Counted from the first letter of the stretch, positions 54,478 to 63,706 are shown. The stretch: 64,000 nt of DNA from Rhodopseudomonas julia (GCF_030813515.1 NZ_JAUSUK010000002.1:310001-374000), one strand, 5' to 3'. The notes: generated by a model not told the origin, from the letters alone. A program made the numbers and translations.

Positions 54478-55750
54478 CGACGCAAAGGAACATCAAGAAC
54501 TCATCATCATCAAGCGTTACGAGGACGAAGAGCATGAGGCTCACTCGAGCGCGTGGAAGGTTGCGCACGCTGACTTCATGACCGCGATGATGGCCTTTTT
54601 CTTGATCATGTGGTTGATCAACGTGACCGACGAAGAGGTGAAGAAGTCGATCGCGAATTACTTCAATCCCGTCAAGCTTTCGGCCAGCATCACCGATCGG
54701 AAGGGGCTCAACAATCCGGAGGAGATTGGGGAAGGCGATAGCGAGAGCAGGCGTACCGGCGATGGCGATGAGCGCGGTACCCCGGGTCCGCTCGAAGGCG
54801 GACACGGTCAGGATGAAGAAGCAAAACGTGACGCTGCCGCTCAAGAGGAGGCCCGAGGCGAAAGCGCCGGAGGTGCCGAGGGTAACGCGCCTCCGATCGA
54901 CCGTCCTGCGGTCGATGCGACGATGACCGCTGAGCAGGCGGCCTTCAGCGATCCATATCTCGTCCTGGCTGAGCTTGCCGATGAGGTGCCGCCGGCCGAT
55001 CCCGCGACTATGGAAGCGCCTGTTGGCGAGACGGGTATTGTCGGTGTGACGGGCGGCGAAGTCTATCGTGATCCCTTCGATCCGGTCTATTGGCAGATGC
55101 AGCCAGCGTCTCAGTCGAAGACGAAAAAGCCGGGCGACGTCAAAAAGATCGCTGAAAGACCGAGCGATCGGCGGCTAGACGCCACTGCGGCGAGCGACAA
55201 GGATATAGCAGACGCTTCCTATGATCAGCCTGCGCTCTTTCCTCAGGTCGTGCCGGCTTCCGCTAAGGGCGTGAGCCAGGCCGAGAGGATTGAAGCTGCC
55301 CAGATGGAGGCTCAGCTTCAGGCGGAGCTCAAGAAAAAGCTCGGCGAGCTCGATGCGCCGAACATCAGCGTGCAGGCGACGCCTGAGGGAATCCTGATCA
55401 GCCTTACCGATGAAATGAACTTCTCCATGTTCGAAATTGGTTCGGCCATTCCGAAGCCTGTCGTCGTGGTCGCGATGGAAAGCGTCTCGGAGCTTCTGGT
55501 GGATCGTCCGGGGGATATCATCGTTCGAGGCTATACCGACGGACGCCCCTTCCGTTCGCCGACCTATGACAATTGGCGTCTGTCAACGGCACGTGCCCAT
55601 ATGGCCTATTATATGCTGACCCGGGGGCGTCTTTCGGAGACACGCATCCGTGCGATCGAAGGTTTTGCCGATCGCAACCTCAAAAATCCTGAAGACCCGA
55701 ATGCGGCAGAAAATCGCCGTATCGAGATCCTTCTCAAGGAGCCGGCGTGA
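54470..55750 (+). CDS. motB: Flagellar stator protein MotB
   Basis: MotB anchors the stator to peptidoglycan and carries the proton-binding aspartate. The 426-residue protein has a basic/acidic N terminus, one TM with D35 in VAHADFMTAMMAFFLIMWLI, a long periplasmic linker rich in Ala/Glu/Pro, and an OmpA-like domain. The OmpA-like domain contains DIIVRGYTDGRPFRSPTYDN, WRLSTARAHMAYYMLTRGRL and AENRRIEILLKEP. The ATG at 54470 overlaps the fliH-like gene. Rhizobial MotB proteins are similarly long. MotA is encoded 16 kb upstream. Confidence 0.95.
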   Translation: MSDDAKEHQELIIIKRYEDEEHEAHSSAWKVAHADFMTAMMAFFLIMWLINVTDEEVKKSIANYFNPVKLSASITDRKGLNNPEEIGEGDSESRRTGDGDERGTPGPLEGGHGQDEEAKRDAAAQEEARGESAGGAEGNAPPIDRPAVDATMTAEQAAFSDPYLVLAELADEVPPADPATMEAPVGETGIVGVTGGEVYRDPFDPVYWQMQPASQSKTKKPGDVKKIAERPSDRRLDATAASDKDIADASYDQPALFPQVVPASAKGVSQAERIEAAQMEAQLQAELKKKLGELDAPNISVQATPEGILISLTDEMNFSMFEIGSAIPKPVVVVAMESVSELLVDRPGDIIVRGYTDGRPFRSPTYDNWRLSTARAHMAYYMLTRGRLSETRIRAIEGFADRNLKNPEDPNAAENRRIEILLKEPA

Positions 55751-58374
55751 TGCGTGTCATGAGGTGCAAGCACGTCGGTGCTGCGCTGCTGCTTCTTCTC
55801 TTAGCCGTGCCGACTGCTGTTTTCGCGCAGACGGGCTCGGATCGTTTGCGCCCGGCGCGTGTGCTTGATCTGCCGTCATCCACGGATGGAGGCAACCGGG
55901 CGTCGATTTTCTCGCGAGGTCTCAGGCTTTTCGGACGTGAGCAAGAGCCGCCCGCGCCGATGCCGGCACCGAGCTTTGATCCCGGGCTTGAGACTAACGA
56001 CCAGCCTGCGAAGGCAAGCCGGCTAACCCCTGCGGCAGCACCCCGGCTGCCGCGCGCACGACCGATCGCCGCTGAAGCGAACGAAGGTAATATCGCTCAA
56101 AACGCCGTCGCTGGGGCTGATGTTGACGCTGAACCTGTCTTGGAGGCTCGGGGAGAGGCTACGTCTTCTCAGAGCATGGAGGAAGGCGCTGCGGCACGCG
56201 TACCGGACGCTCAAGGTGACGCGGCACTCGGTGACGGCCTGCAATCTGAACCCGTGGAAGACGATATTGCCGTCACAGATGCCGCCGAGCAGAACGCCAA
56301 GGCTGCCTATGCCGAGCGTGCGGGTGCTGAGCAGCCTGTAACCCAGAGCGAAGAGCCGACCCCTATCGTTCCGGAGGAAACGATGGGCGGTGAAATGCTC
56401 TTGGCTCCCAGCTCTGATAGTGACGTGTCGGGTCTGGCCGAAGCCGGGGCGGCCGGGGCTCCCGGTTCTGGTGAGGACGTCGCTCCGGTTTCCGTTTCGG
56501 GCTCAGGCGATGATGCGGCGGACCCGTTCTCTCGTAGGCCGGACGATGGAAGTGCCGAAGTTGCGGGCAGGCCCGGAATTGCCGAAGGCGCCCACACTGA
56601 AGATGGTCCAGCGTCTGAAAAGCCGGCTGACCAACAGGCATCTGAACAGACATATGAAAACAGCATTGGAGATGAGAATCCCTCTGCTCCTGCTGCTGGA
56701 GCGGTCGAAAGCCACAGTGCGAGCGTCTATCCTGAGGAAGATACACCCCACGACGTCTCTCATGAGGTCGGCGATGCCTCGAAAGCCCAGGATGGATCAC
56801 GGCCGAGCGAGACCGTGCCTGCCATCGAAGCGCCAGGCCATCTAACGACGGATGATCGCGCTCATTTGGACTCGGCCCAGCATGATGCGCCTGGCGAAGC
56901 GGCCGACGCCGACACTGGCGATACGGGCACTCATCAGGCGGAGGCTGGCCGGAGCGATCATGGCTCTAAGGATGCGCACGCTCAGGAAGGCATCAAGACG
57001 GAGGCTAGCCACAGCGCTGACGGCGTCGACCACGACCAGAGCAGCCAGCACGCCGGCGACAAGGCCGAAGGCGGCGCCGATGAACACGCGGCGAGCGATA
57101 CGCATGGAGGAAACGAAGCAGGTCATGGTGAAGGTGAAACGGAGCCTGCGTCCGGTGGCGATGATGGTCATGGTGGTGCAGCGGAGACGTTCGAGCCGTT
57201 GCCAGTCACCGCACGTCCCGGGCTGGATGCTGCCTCCCTGTTCCGTGACCTGCAGAGTGCGCAGGATCGGATCGCTCAAGGATCTACGGAGGCGCTGGCC
57301 GAACAGCGTCAGGTCCTCGATCGTATTGAAGTCGAGTTCCGCAAGGCGCCACCGGAGACCTGGCAGGATTCACGCAATGCAGTGTCGCTCGTTGGCTATG
57401 TGCTGAGCGGCGGCAGGCCTGCTGTGCTGCGGGACATTTTGCGCTCGGAACAACTGCCGGCCATCGACGAACAATTGATGCGAGGTGCGCTTGCCTACGC
57501 AGAGGGGCGGGCGCAGGCTGCGAAGGAAGCACTGGCGGAGGTGAAGGCCAGGAACTTCACCTCGATGGGAAGTCAGGTCGCCATCGCCCAGGCCGCTCTC
57601 GTCGTGGCGGAAGACCCTGTGCGCGCAGCCGCGCTCCTCGACGAGGCGCGTTTGCTCGCCCCGGGCACCCTGGCTGAGGAAGCGGCTTTGCGGCGCGAGA
57701 TCCTCGTCGTCGCGGAGCTGCAGCAGGTTGAGAAATTCGCTCTCCTGTCGCGCCAGTATCTGCAGCGCTTCCGTCACTCGGTCTATGCGGGCAATTTCCG
57801 GCAGCGTTTCGCGACCGCGCTCACGCGCATGAAATTTGTCGATAATCCTGAGGAATTACCGAGGCTTGACGACATTTTGAGCGACATGGAACCGGAGGCG
57901 CGTCAGGAGCTCTATCTGATCATCGCCCGCGCTGCCGTCGTGCAGGCAAAGGCGCCGATCGCACGCTTTGCGGCCGACCGGGTTCTCGCCATGAGCGATC
58001 TCGGCGAGACCGCCAAGGAGCAGGCGCGCCTTTACAGGGCGGCTGTTTCTGTTGTCGGGGTGGAGACGTTCGACGGCGCAAGCGCCGCTCTCAAAGAGAT
58101 CGACCGCAATCTTTTGGAGGAGGCGGACCGGGATCTTCTCGACGTGGTTTTGGGGATTGCCGACAGCATCCGTAGGGCACCGCAGGTCACACTGGCGGAT
58201 GTGGCCGCCGATCGCCCGGCGGACGAAACCGCTGCGGATGCGACCCCGGCGAGCGCCGCTGCGTCGCCGCAAGCTGCTGAATTAAAAGATGAATTTTCTC
58301 AGACAAATCCCACCATCGCGCGCGCCCAACAGGCGGTTGAGGCGGCCGATGAACTGCTCGGGGGAGCCCAATGA
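55750..58374 (+). CDS. motC: Periplasmic motility protein MotC with very large acidic, His-rich insert
   Basis: MotC is a periplasmic stator-associated protein needed for motility in rhizobia, where it is about 430 residues. Here it is 874. A signal peptide (about 1-26) is followed by about 450 low-complexity residues dominated by Ala, Glu, Asp, Gly, Ser and Pro. The last 110 or so of these (about 365-475) contain 13 histidines. The conserved domain starts near 480 (LPVTARPGLDAASLFRDLQS) and includes FVDNPEELPRLDDILSDMEP. ATG 55750 with AAGGAG eight bases upstream is used; GTG 55747 is possible. It overlaps fliK by four bases. The frame is intact. Confidence 0.92.
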   Translation: MRVMRCKHVGAALLLLLLAVPTAVFAQTGSDRLRPARVLDLPSSTDGGNRASIFSRGLRLFGREQEPPAPMPAPSFDPGLETNDQPAKASRLTPAAAPRLPRARPIAAEANEGNIAQNAVAGADVDAEPVLEARGEATSSQSMEEGAAARVPDAQGDAALGDGLQSEPVEDDIAVTDAAEQNAKAAYAERAGAEQPVTQSEEPTPIVPEETMGGEMLLAPSSDSDVSGLAEAGAAGAPGSGEDVAPVSVSGSGDDAADPFSRRPDDGSAEVAGRPGIAEGAHTEDGPASEKPADQQASEQTYENSIGDENPSAPAAGAVESHSASVYPEEDTPHDVSHEVGDASKAQDGSRPSETVPAIEAPGHLTTDDRAHLDSAQHDAPGEAADADTGDTGTHQAEAGRSDHGSKDAHAQEGIKTEASHSADGVDHDQSSQHAGDKAEGGADEHAASDTHGGNEAGHGEGETEPASGGDDGHGGAAETFEPLPVTARPGLDAASLFRDLQSAQDRIAQGSTEALAEQRQVLDRIEVEFRKAPPETWQDSRNAVSLVGYVLSGGRPAVLRDILRSEQLPAIDEQLMRGALAYAEGRAQAAKEALAEVKARNFTSMGSQVAIAQAALVVAEDPVRAAALLDEARLLAPGTLAEEAALRREILVVAELQQVEKFALLSRQYLQRFRHSVYAGNFRQRFATALTRMKFVDNPEELPRLDDILSDMEPEARQELYLIIARAAVVQAKAPIARFAADRVLAMSDLGETAKEQARLYRAAVSVVGVETFDGASAALKEIDRNLLEEADRDLLDVVLGIADSIRRAPQVTLADVAADRPADETAADATPASAAASPQAAELKDEFSQTNPTIARAQQAVEAADELLGGAQ

Positions 58375-59993
58375 ACGTGGCTGATCTACCTTTTCTCACA
58401 GGGCCGGCGCGGCCGGATGGCAAGGCGAGTGCGGGCGGGAAGGGCGCGGCGGAGGCGGGGGACGGCTTCGCGAAGCTCATGCAGAACGGCGCTGCGGAGC
58501 CGGAGAAAAGCCCGCAAACGCAGAGCCAAGATGCTGATATTCCTGCGAAAAACGGCGCTGCGCATGGCGATGACGCAACCGCGGCCGACGAGGCCGGCGG
58601 CGCCGAGGATGCGGCGGCGCGGCTGAGGCGGCGTATCGCCGGTGCGGAGGGCCAGGAAAACCAAACGAAAACAAAGACTTCCGACGAAGACCCGCGGATC
58701 GCCATGCGTCGGGCCGAGGCGCAAAAACGCGACAAGGAAGCGGCGGCGAAGGCGGCCGGGGAGGCCGCGGCGGATAAGGCCGCCGAGGTCACGGAAGACG
58801 GCGCTAACACACTGACGGATAAAGAGATTTCGTCAGACCTGCAGGCGTCTGCCCCCGCCGAGGAGAGCGCAAAAACGCAGGATAAATCTCGCCCTGAAGA
58901 GGCGAAATCGGGCGAAAAATCTGCGCAAACCATCGATTTTGCGGCGGATGCGCTCGCGAACATCGTGGAGGCGGGAAAAACCAACGAGACAGGCGGAGCA
59001 AAAGCGCAGAATGGCGCCACGGGGCTCTTCCCCGGCGCCCGTGCCGTCACGCAAGCCTTTGAAGGATATAAACTTTCCGGCGAGGCGGGGACAACTCCCT
59101 ACGTCATGCACCGCGTCGACGTGATCCAGCAGGAAACGAACTTCGCGCCGGTGCTGACGCCCGGATCGCGCTTCGCACAGGCGCTTTCGACCGCCGAGCT
59201 GTCGCAGAAAACCGTGTCTGCGGAAGGGCTTAGCACGCAGGCGGCGGGGCCGGAGCTGGTGCTTGGGCGTGAGGCGCGCGGTCAGGGCCGGGCGGGCACG
59301 CAGGAGCGGGGAGAAGCCGCACTCTCGGCGAAGTTGGCCGAGACTCGCGCTGCAACGGCCCGGACCGCGGACCTGGCCGAGGCCGGGGCCGACGGGGACA
59401 ATGCCGGGCTTCCGGGCGGCGAGTTGAAGCGGATCGCGGATGCGATCGTCGCAGAAAACCGCGGGGGCGGCGGATCGCAGACCTCGGAGACGGGGCGCTC
59501 GGCCAATTCCGCGGCGTCGGCCAATTCGCCGGCGCAGCAGGCGTTCAACAGCCCGGCGCGGCTGTTGCGCATCCAGTTGCAGCCGGAATCGCTCGGCACC
59601 GTTCAGGTGGAACTTCGCATGCGCCAGGGCGAACTTTCGGTGACGTTGAAGGCGAGCCGGCCGGAGACCGCCCGCATGCTGGAAGAGGACAGCCACAAGC
59701 TGTCGGAGATCTTGAAGGCGGCCGGGCAGGAGCCCGACAGCGTGACCATTCAGTCTGAACGCGCGCTGCCGCAGATCGATACATCGTCGAATGCGGCACG
59801 CTCCGGCATCGCGTTTGCGATGGGCAACGGCTCCGCGAACGGCGGGCCGCAGGCCGGCACGCAACAGGGCGGGGCCGGCGAGAACGGAACCGGCGGCCAG
59901 AATGGCGGCGGACAACAGACCCAAACCCCAGAGGAGCAGAGACATGGCCAGGCTTCTGAGGAAAACCGCTCTCGCGGCGGCCTGTTCGTTTAG
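58371..59993 (+). CDS. fliK: Hook-length control protein FliK (formerly MotD in rhizobia)
   Basis: FliK measures hook length and triggers the FlhB switch. The 540-residue protein has a long, disordered, Ala/Glu/Lys-rich N-terminal region. The C-terminal Flg_hook domain contains LLRIQLQPESLGTVQVELRM and then RQGELSVTLKASRPETARML. The C-terminal tail is Gly/Asn/Gln-rich. It shares four bases with motC and its 3' end overlaps the lytic transglycosylase gene by 50 bases. The equivalent rhizobial gene was first called motD. Confidence 0.92.
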   Translation: MNVADLPFLTGPARPDGKASAGGKGAAEAGDGFAKLMQNGAAEPEKSPQTQSQDADIPAKNGAAHGDDATAADEAGGAEDAAARLRRRIAGAEGQENQTKTKTSDEDPRIAMRRAEAQKRDKEAAAKAAGEAAADKAAEVTEDGANTLTDKEISSDLQASAPAEESAKTQDKSRPEEAKSGEKSAQTIDFAADALANIVEAGKTNETGGAKAQNGATGLFPGARAVTQAFEGYKLSGEAGTTPYVMHRVDVIQQETNFAPVLTPGSRFAQALSTAELSQKTVSAEGLSTQAAGPELVLGREARGQGRAGTQERGEAALSAKLAETRAATARTADLAEAGADGDNAGLPGGELKRIADAIVAENRGGGGSQTSETGRSANSAASANSPAQQAFNSPARLLRIQLQPESLGTVQVELRMRQGELSVTLKASRPETARMLEEDSHKLSEILKAAGQEPDSVTIQSERALPQIDTSSNAARSGIAFAMGNGSANGGPQAGTQQGGAGENGTGGQNGGGQQTQTPEEQRHGQASEENRSRGGLFV

Positions 59994-60576
59994 CCTGATT
60001 GCGGCGACCTGCGGGGCGGCGGGGGCGGCCGCCACGCTCGGCGACGGGGCCGGCGCGGCCGGCAAGGCTGCGGGGAAGGCTGCGGGCGGCAATATCTGCG
60101 AGCGCGAAATGGCGGTCGCGGCGAAGAAATATGGCGTGCCGCTCGGCGTTCTTTATGCCGTCGGGCTGACGGAGACGGGCCGAAAAGGCTCGCTGCAGCC
60201 CTATGCCATGAACATTCACGGCCGCCCGTTTTTCGGCAAGAGCGTGGCCGACGCGCTGGAGGAATTCAAACGCTCGCGCGCCGCCGGCTCCAAGCTGATC
60301 GACATGGGCTGCATGCAGATCAACCACCATTTCCATTCCGAACATTTTGCCTCACCGGCGGACATGTTCAATCCGAAGAAGAACGTCGATTACGCGGCGC
60401 GGTTTTTGACCAATCTTCGCAAGCGCGAGGGCAGCTGGACGCTCGCGGTTGCCCGCTACCATGCCGGGCCCAACAACAACCCGGCGCAGAAGCGCTATGT
60501 CTGCGCCGTCATCACCAACATGGTGGCGACGGGGTTTGGCGCCTGGACGAAGGAGTCGAAGGAGTTTTGCGGGTAG
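59944..60576 (+). CDS. Flagellar lytic transglycosylase (SLT type)
   Basis: This 210-residue periplasmic enzyme is predicted to cut peptidoglycan so that the rod can pass. A signal peptide (1-29) and a short Ala/Gly linker lead to the SLT domain. The catalytic glutamate is E77 in YAVGLTETGR. The other conserved blocks are MGCMQINHHFHSEHF, DMFNPKKNVDYAARFL and VARYHAGPNN. The ATG at 59944 follows GAGGAG by six bases and lies inside fliK. FlgJ here has no muramidase domain, so this gene probably fills that role (compare SltF of Rhodobacter). It is the last gene of the flagellar region. Confidence 0.93.
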   Translation: MARLLRKTALAAACSFSLIAATCGAAGAAATLGDGAGAAGKAAGKAAGGNICEREMAVAAKKYGVPLGVLYAVGLTETGRKGSLQPYAMNIHGRPFFGKSVADALEEFKRSRAAGSKLIDMGCMQINHHFHSEHFASPADMFNPKKNVDYAARFLTNLRKREGSWTLAVARYHAGPNNNPAQKRYVCAVITNMVATGFGAWTKESKEFCG

Positions 60577-60665
60577 GGGTGATGCTAGAATAGGTTGAAA
60601 GGACACCGACAGATCTGGATTAGAAACTGACAGAAAGCTGCTGCTCTCGTACCGCAGCGAGGGAG

Positions 60666-61523
60666 TCAAGCGGCGGCGCTTCCCTCAAACCCCTTCACGC
60701 AGGGCGCCTTCAGTGCGTCGCTGAAAAAAATAACTTCCCTGCCTGCAGGATTGCTGCCGGCGCTGTAGTTCAGGGAATACGAGATCGGTTCAAAGTGCTT
60801 GTAGATCTCTCGGATTTGCGGAACGTCATCATAAGATACGACCCACCTGGCATGTCGGTTCAGTTCGAGTAGCATCAGGATCTCGAGATGATCATCATGT
60901 CTATAGAAATTTCGATAAAGTTTGCTACCCTTTGAGTAGTACGGAGGATCCAGATAGCAGAATGTGTCTGGCTGATTGAACTGAAGGGCCACGAAATCGA
61001 GTGCATCTTTGTTTGAGATCTCGATTTGGTTGCGGAAAAACTGCAGTGCCTGGATGTGTTTGATCTGCTGTGGCTTGTTCAGCCTGACGCCTATTTTCCA
61101 TGGCCCTTCTTGTGCATAACCGCCGATCGGACCCGCACCTTCAATGATTCCGGAGCGGTTCGTACGGTTCAGGAAGAACGCGGAGAAACCGAGATGCAGC
61201 GGATCGGACAGGTCGCGGGCTCGCCATATCTCCTGTTGCCGCCGCCATTCGTCAATCGTCAGCGGAACGTCTTCGATCAGCGAGCAGAACGCGTCAGGGG
61301 TGTTGAGGACGGCCTGCCAGAACGCGTATATCGATTCGTCGATGTCATTCAGAGCAATTCGCTCGATGAAGCCGGCGGAGAGGAGCTTGAGCGCCAGTCC
61401 GGCGCCACCAGCATAGGGTTCGCAATAGGTCATCCGATACAGATCGTTTGCCTTGATCGCTTCTGCAAAGTATTCAAACAATTTAGATTTTCCGCCTGGA
61501 TAGCGGAGGGGCGAGACTAGCAC
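60666..61523 (-). CDS. D12-class N6-adenine DNA methyltransferase (Dam-like)
   Basis: The 285-residue orphan-type methylase has PLRYPGGKSKL at 5-15, SAM-binding motif I (CEPYAGGAGLALKLL at about 34-48), and catalytic motif IV DPPY near 190 in FCYLDPPYYSKGSKLY. A segment, SAFFLNRTNRSGIIEG, is conserved in D12 enzymes. It methylates adenine, with target site unknown. The start is GTG, sharing one base with the TAG of the upstream ParB-domain gene (TAGTG), so the two are translationally coupled. No restriction endonuclease is seen. It converges on the transglycosylase gene across 89 bases. Confidence 0.92.
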   Translation of the reverse strand: MLVSPLRYPGGKSKLFEYFAEAIKANDLYRMTYCEPYAGGAGLALKLLSAGFIERIALNDIDESIYAFWQAVLNTPDAFCSLIEDVPLTIDEWRRQQEIWRARDLSDPLHLGFSAFFLNRTNRSGIIEGAGPIGGYAQEGPWKIGVRLNKPQQIKHIQALQFFRNQIEISNKDALDFVALQFNQPDTFCYLDPPYYSKGSKLYRNFYRHDDHLEILMLLELNRHARWVVSYDDVPQIREIYKHFEPISYSLNYSAGSNPAGREVIFFSDALKAPCVKGFEGSAAA

Positions 61524-62932
61524 TATATGTTCCTCATCACGAACTGGTCTATGCAGTCTCTGGCGGCAATCAAACGCGTGTGGTTTGGAATAATTGTTGC
61601 GTGCGTGCCGAGATTTACGTAGTCAATGTGACTTTTCTTAAATTCTTTTAAGGTTTTTCTGTCATCTGCACCGAGGGAGACCTTATTTCCTAGGCAGATA
61701 TCAAGTGCTGTATCGAGGCTGAGAAGGCTCTTGGCTGGATTGGCTCCTTGATCCTCTATAATGCCTTTGAGGATGGCTTCGAGGATGCTGCGTAACAAGG
61801 CCGTCCCGGCCGCCGGATAGTTGATCGTGTTGAGAGATCCTGCCTCCTTCATTAGCTTTGTGTGGAGCAAATTGTTGCTGTTGACGGTATAGTTAAACAG
61901 CGCGCCCTTGGAGAGTTTCTTACCCTTCTCCGTCCCCTTGACGTTTCCGCCAGCATCGGGGGGCGTGTCATCCCCTTCCGCGGCCGAGTTTGAGCCGGTG
62001 GTTCCGCTGGAAGCGCCTTGGGCTTCTTGTTGGCTATTGTTTTGTTTTCCAGTTTTCCCGTCCGCGTTGCCATTCTCATCGCTGGCTGGCGTCGTGGGAG
62101 TATAGTCGGCGAAGACTTCCTTGTAGGTCGCCGTGGCGCCCAGTCCTCTTTCGGGGTTCACCACGAGTTTTTTGACGAGGTGCTTGAATCGGTTCCTGGC
62201 CTCCTCGGACTCGAAGGTGACGGTCAGATTGATGCGGTCGAAATTGACGCCGACGGCTGAAAGATGTCCCTTGCTCTGGAGAAAGCGGACGGGCGGGTTA
62301 AATTCCACCGCGGGGCTCAGGAGTTCCTGCTTTTCAGCTTCCGTCCAAGGCAGTTTGAGTGCTTCCAGATAGAGCTGGTACTCGAGGATTAGATCGCGGA
62401 TCTGACCTTGCTTGCGATCGAATGCAGAGGCCAGTTGTGCGATGCTGCGTCCGGACTTCCTCTCGTCGTAGACGGCCTTTCGGCTGCCGAGATAGCCCCA
62501 TTTATTTTTATCCCCGACGCCGAAATGCGCTGATGCCATGATGGGCAGTAGGGCATCGCGGGATGGTGCGATTGTGCAATCAACGCTGAGCATGTCCTCC
62601 TTCACTGCGGTTGGAAGGTGGGGAACGGTGTTGGCGAATTCGTCGGGCGGAGTTAGTTGGCCGGTGATGAGCTTGTAGGTGGCGATACGCGTATTGCCTT
62701 CGATGACGACGTATTCCTTTCCTGACCGTACAACGTAGGGTCGCTCGGCGCCCTGGTTCCGGCCTTCGGACCCGATTTTCTTCAGGAACGCCGCAAGCCC
62801 TTCGTGCTCGTAGAAATAGCGGACGATCTCGTCTTCGCTCTGCAGGAGCTGCTGGGTAACGATGCGCGGGTTACGAAGATCGAGTTTGATTAATGATAAA
62901 GGAATTCGCTCATATTTGAATTTTGAGAACAT
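61523..62932 (-). CDS. ParB/sulfiredoxin-fold domain protein with C-terminal helical domain
   Basis: The 469-residue protein starts with a ParB-like domain. Box I is YERIPLSLIKLDLRNPRI, and the box-II equivalent is VVIEGNTRIATYK (E78-K85). A helix-turn-helix-like region follows (SGRSIAQLASAFDRKQGQI). About 65 residues of Gly/Ser/Asn/Asp linker (about 285-350) lead to a C-terminal helical domain with RSILEAILKGIIEDQG and IPNHTRLIAARDCIDQF. ATG 62932 is used; 12 more codons are possible. Base composition is visibly lower in GC than the flagellar genes. It is upstream of, and coupled to, the methylase. Not the chromosomal ParB, as no parA or parS context is seen. Confidence 0.88.
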   Translation of the reverse strand: MFSKFKYERIPLSLIKLDLRNPRIVTQQLLQSEDEIVRYFYEHEGLAAFLKKIGSEGRNQGAERPYVVRSGKEYVVIEGNTRIATYKLITGQLTPPDEFANTVPHLPTAVKEDMLSVDCTIAPSRDALLPIMASAHFGVGDKNKWGYLGSRKAVYDERKSGRSIAQLASAFDRKQGQIRDLILEYQLYLEALKLPWTEAEKQELLSPAVEFNPPVRFLQSKGHLSAVGVNFDRINLTVTFESEEARNRFKHLVKKLVVNPERGLGATATYKEVFADYTPTTPASDENGNADGKTGKQNNSQQEAQGASSGTTGSNSAAEGDDTPPDAGGNVKGTEKGKKLSKGALFNYTVNSNNLLHTKLMKEAGSLNTINYPAAGTALLRSILEAILKGIIEDQGANPAKSLLSLDTALDICLGNKVSLGADDRKTLKEFKKSHIDYVNLGTHATIIPNHTRLIAARDCIDQFVMRNI

Positions 62933-63566
62933 GCTGCTTCCCCCCCGAGTAGGGCAATAGAAGGACATACGGACAGCCGCCTTCGCAAGGCGGTTTCCGA
63001 TTTTCTATCCAGTTGCGGCAATCCGCATCCCCACCCGCACCGACCCACGAGAGGCCGACTGATCGTGGCAATTCCAAGCAAACGGAATTGAGGTTTAAGA
63101 GCCATGTCAAGGACCTCTAAATCTCTGACAGGGGCAGCAAGAGTGAGCGTAAAGCGAATTTGGTCTATTGCATCTCAATTATCTTAAAGTTGTGATTCTG
63201 AAATGATCCGAGGCCCTGCGTAAAGCCGTCACATGTGGCTGGGGCGCCCGTTAACCCGTCGGGCGAATCACGTAGGCGCGGCCGTGCCGTAATTTACGAG
63301 TGGCCTCAAACTGTCCTTCCCTAATGCGACCCACTGTGCTCCGGCTAGTGTCGCGTGCGGGTTTCGGACCGGGCGGTGCTACCCTCGGCCCTGCGGGGAC
63401 GGGTGTTGGCGGGTTTCGTTTGTTTGCCGGAGCCGTGCCGTAATCCGGCTCGGAGTTGCCTCTCACCCGGCTGCCGGTGGCTGTCTTTCTCACTTATCGA
63501 ACAAGTTGTTCAACGGTTGCCGCCGGAGTTGAGCGTTGGCGCTTGCTTTGAGCAGAGGGCGGGATT

Positions 63567-63589
63567 CCCCTCCCCCTTGCGGGGAGGGG
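63567..63589. repeat. REP-like palindrome a
   Basis: CCCCTCCCC and GGGGAGGGG form a 9-bp perfect stem around CTTGC, followed by TTAAGGGAGGGG. This type of palindrome is common between genes in rhizobia. Confidence 0.8.
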
Positions 63590-63652
63590 TTAAGGGAGGG
63601 GCGTCGGCGGCGTTTGTTTGGCTTGGCCGTGCCCTGAGCTGGCTCGGAGTGA

Positions 63653-63706
63653 CCCCTCACCCGGCTGCCTTTGGCAGCCACCCTCTCCCCGCAAGGGGGC
63701 GAGGGT
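63653..63706. repeat. REP-like double-hairpin element b
   Basis: The first hairpin is GGCTGCC/GGCAGCC with loop TTT at 63663-63679. The second runs from ACCCTC to GAGGGT with inner CCCC-GCAA-GGGG (63680-63706). The overall pattern (CCCCTCACCCG, hairpin, CCACCCTCTCCC, hairpin) recurs at 63868. Confidence 0.85.

Noticed and set aside
61523-62932. Chromosome-partitioning ParB
   Set aside because: Only the ParB-fold box is shared. There is no parA neighbour, no centromere-binding HTH of the usual type recognised, and the C-terminal half is different.
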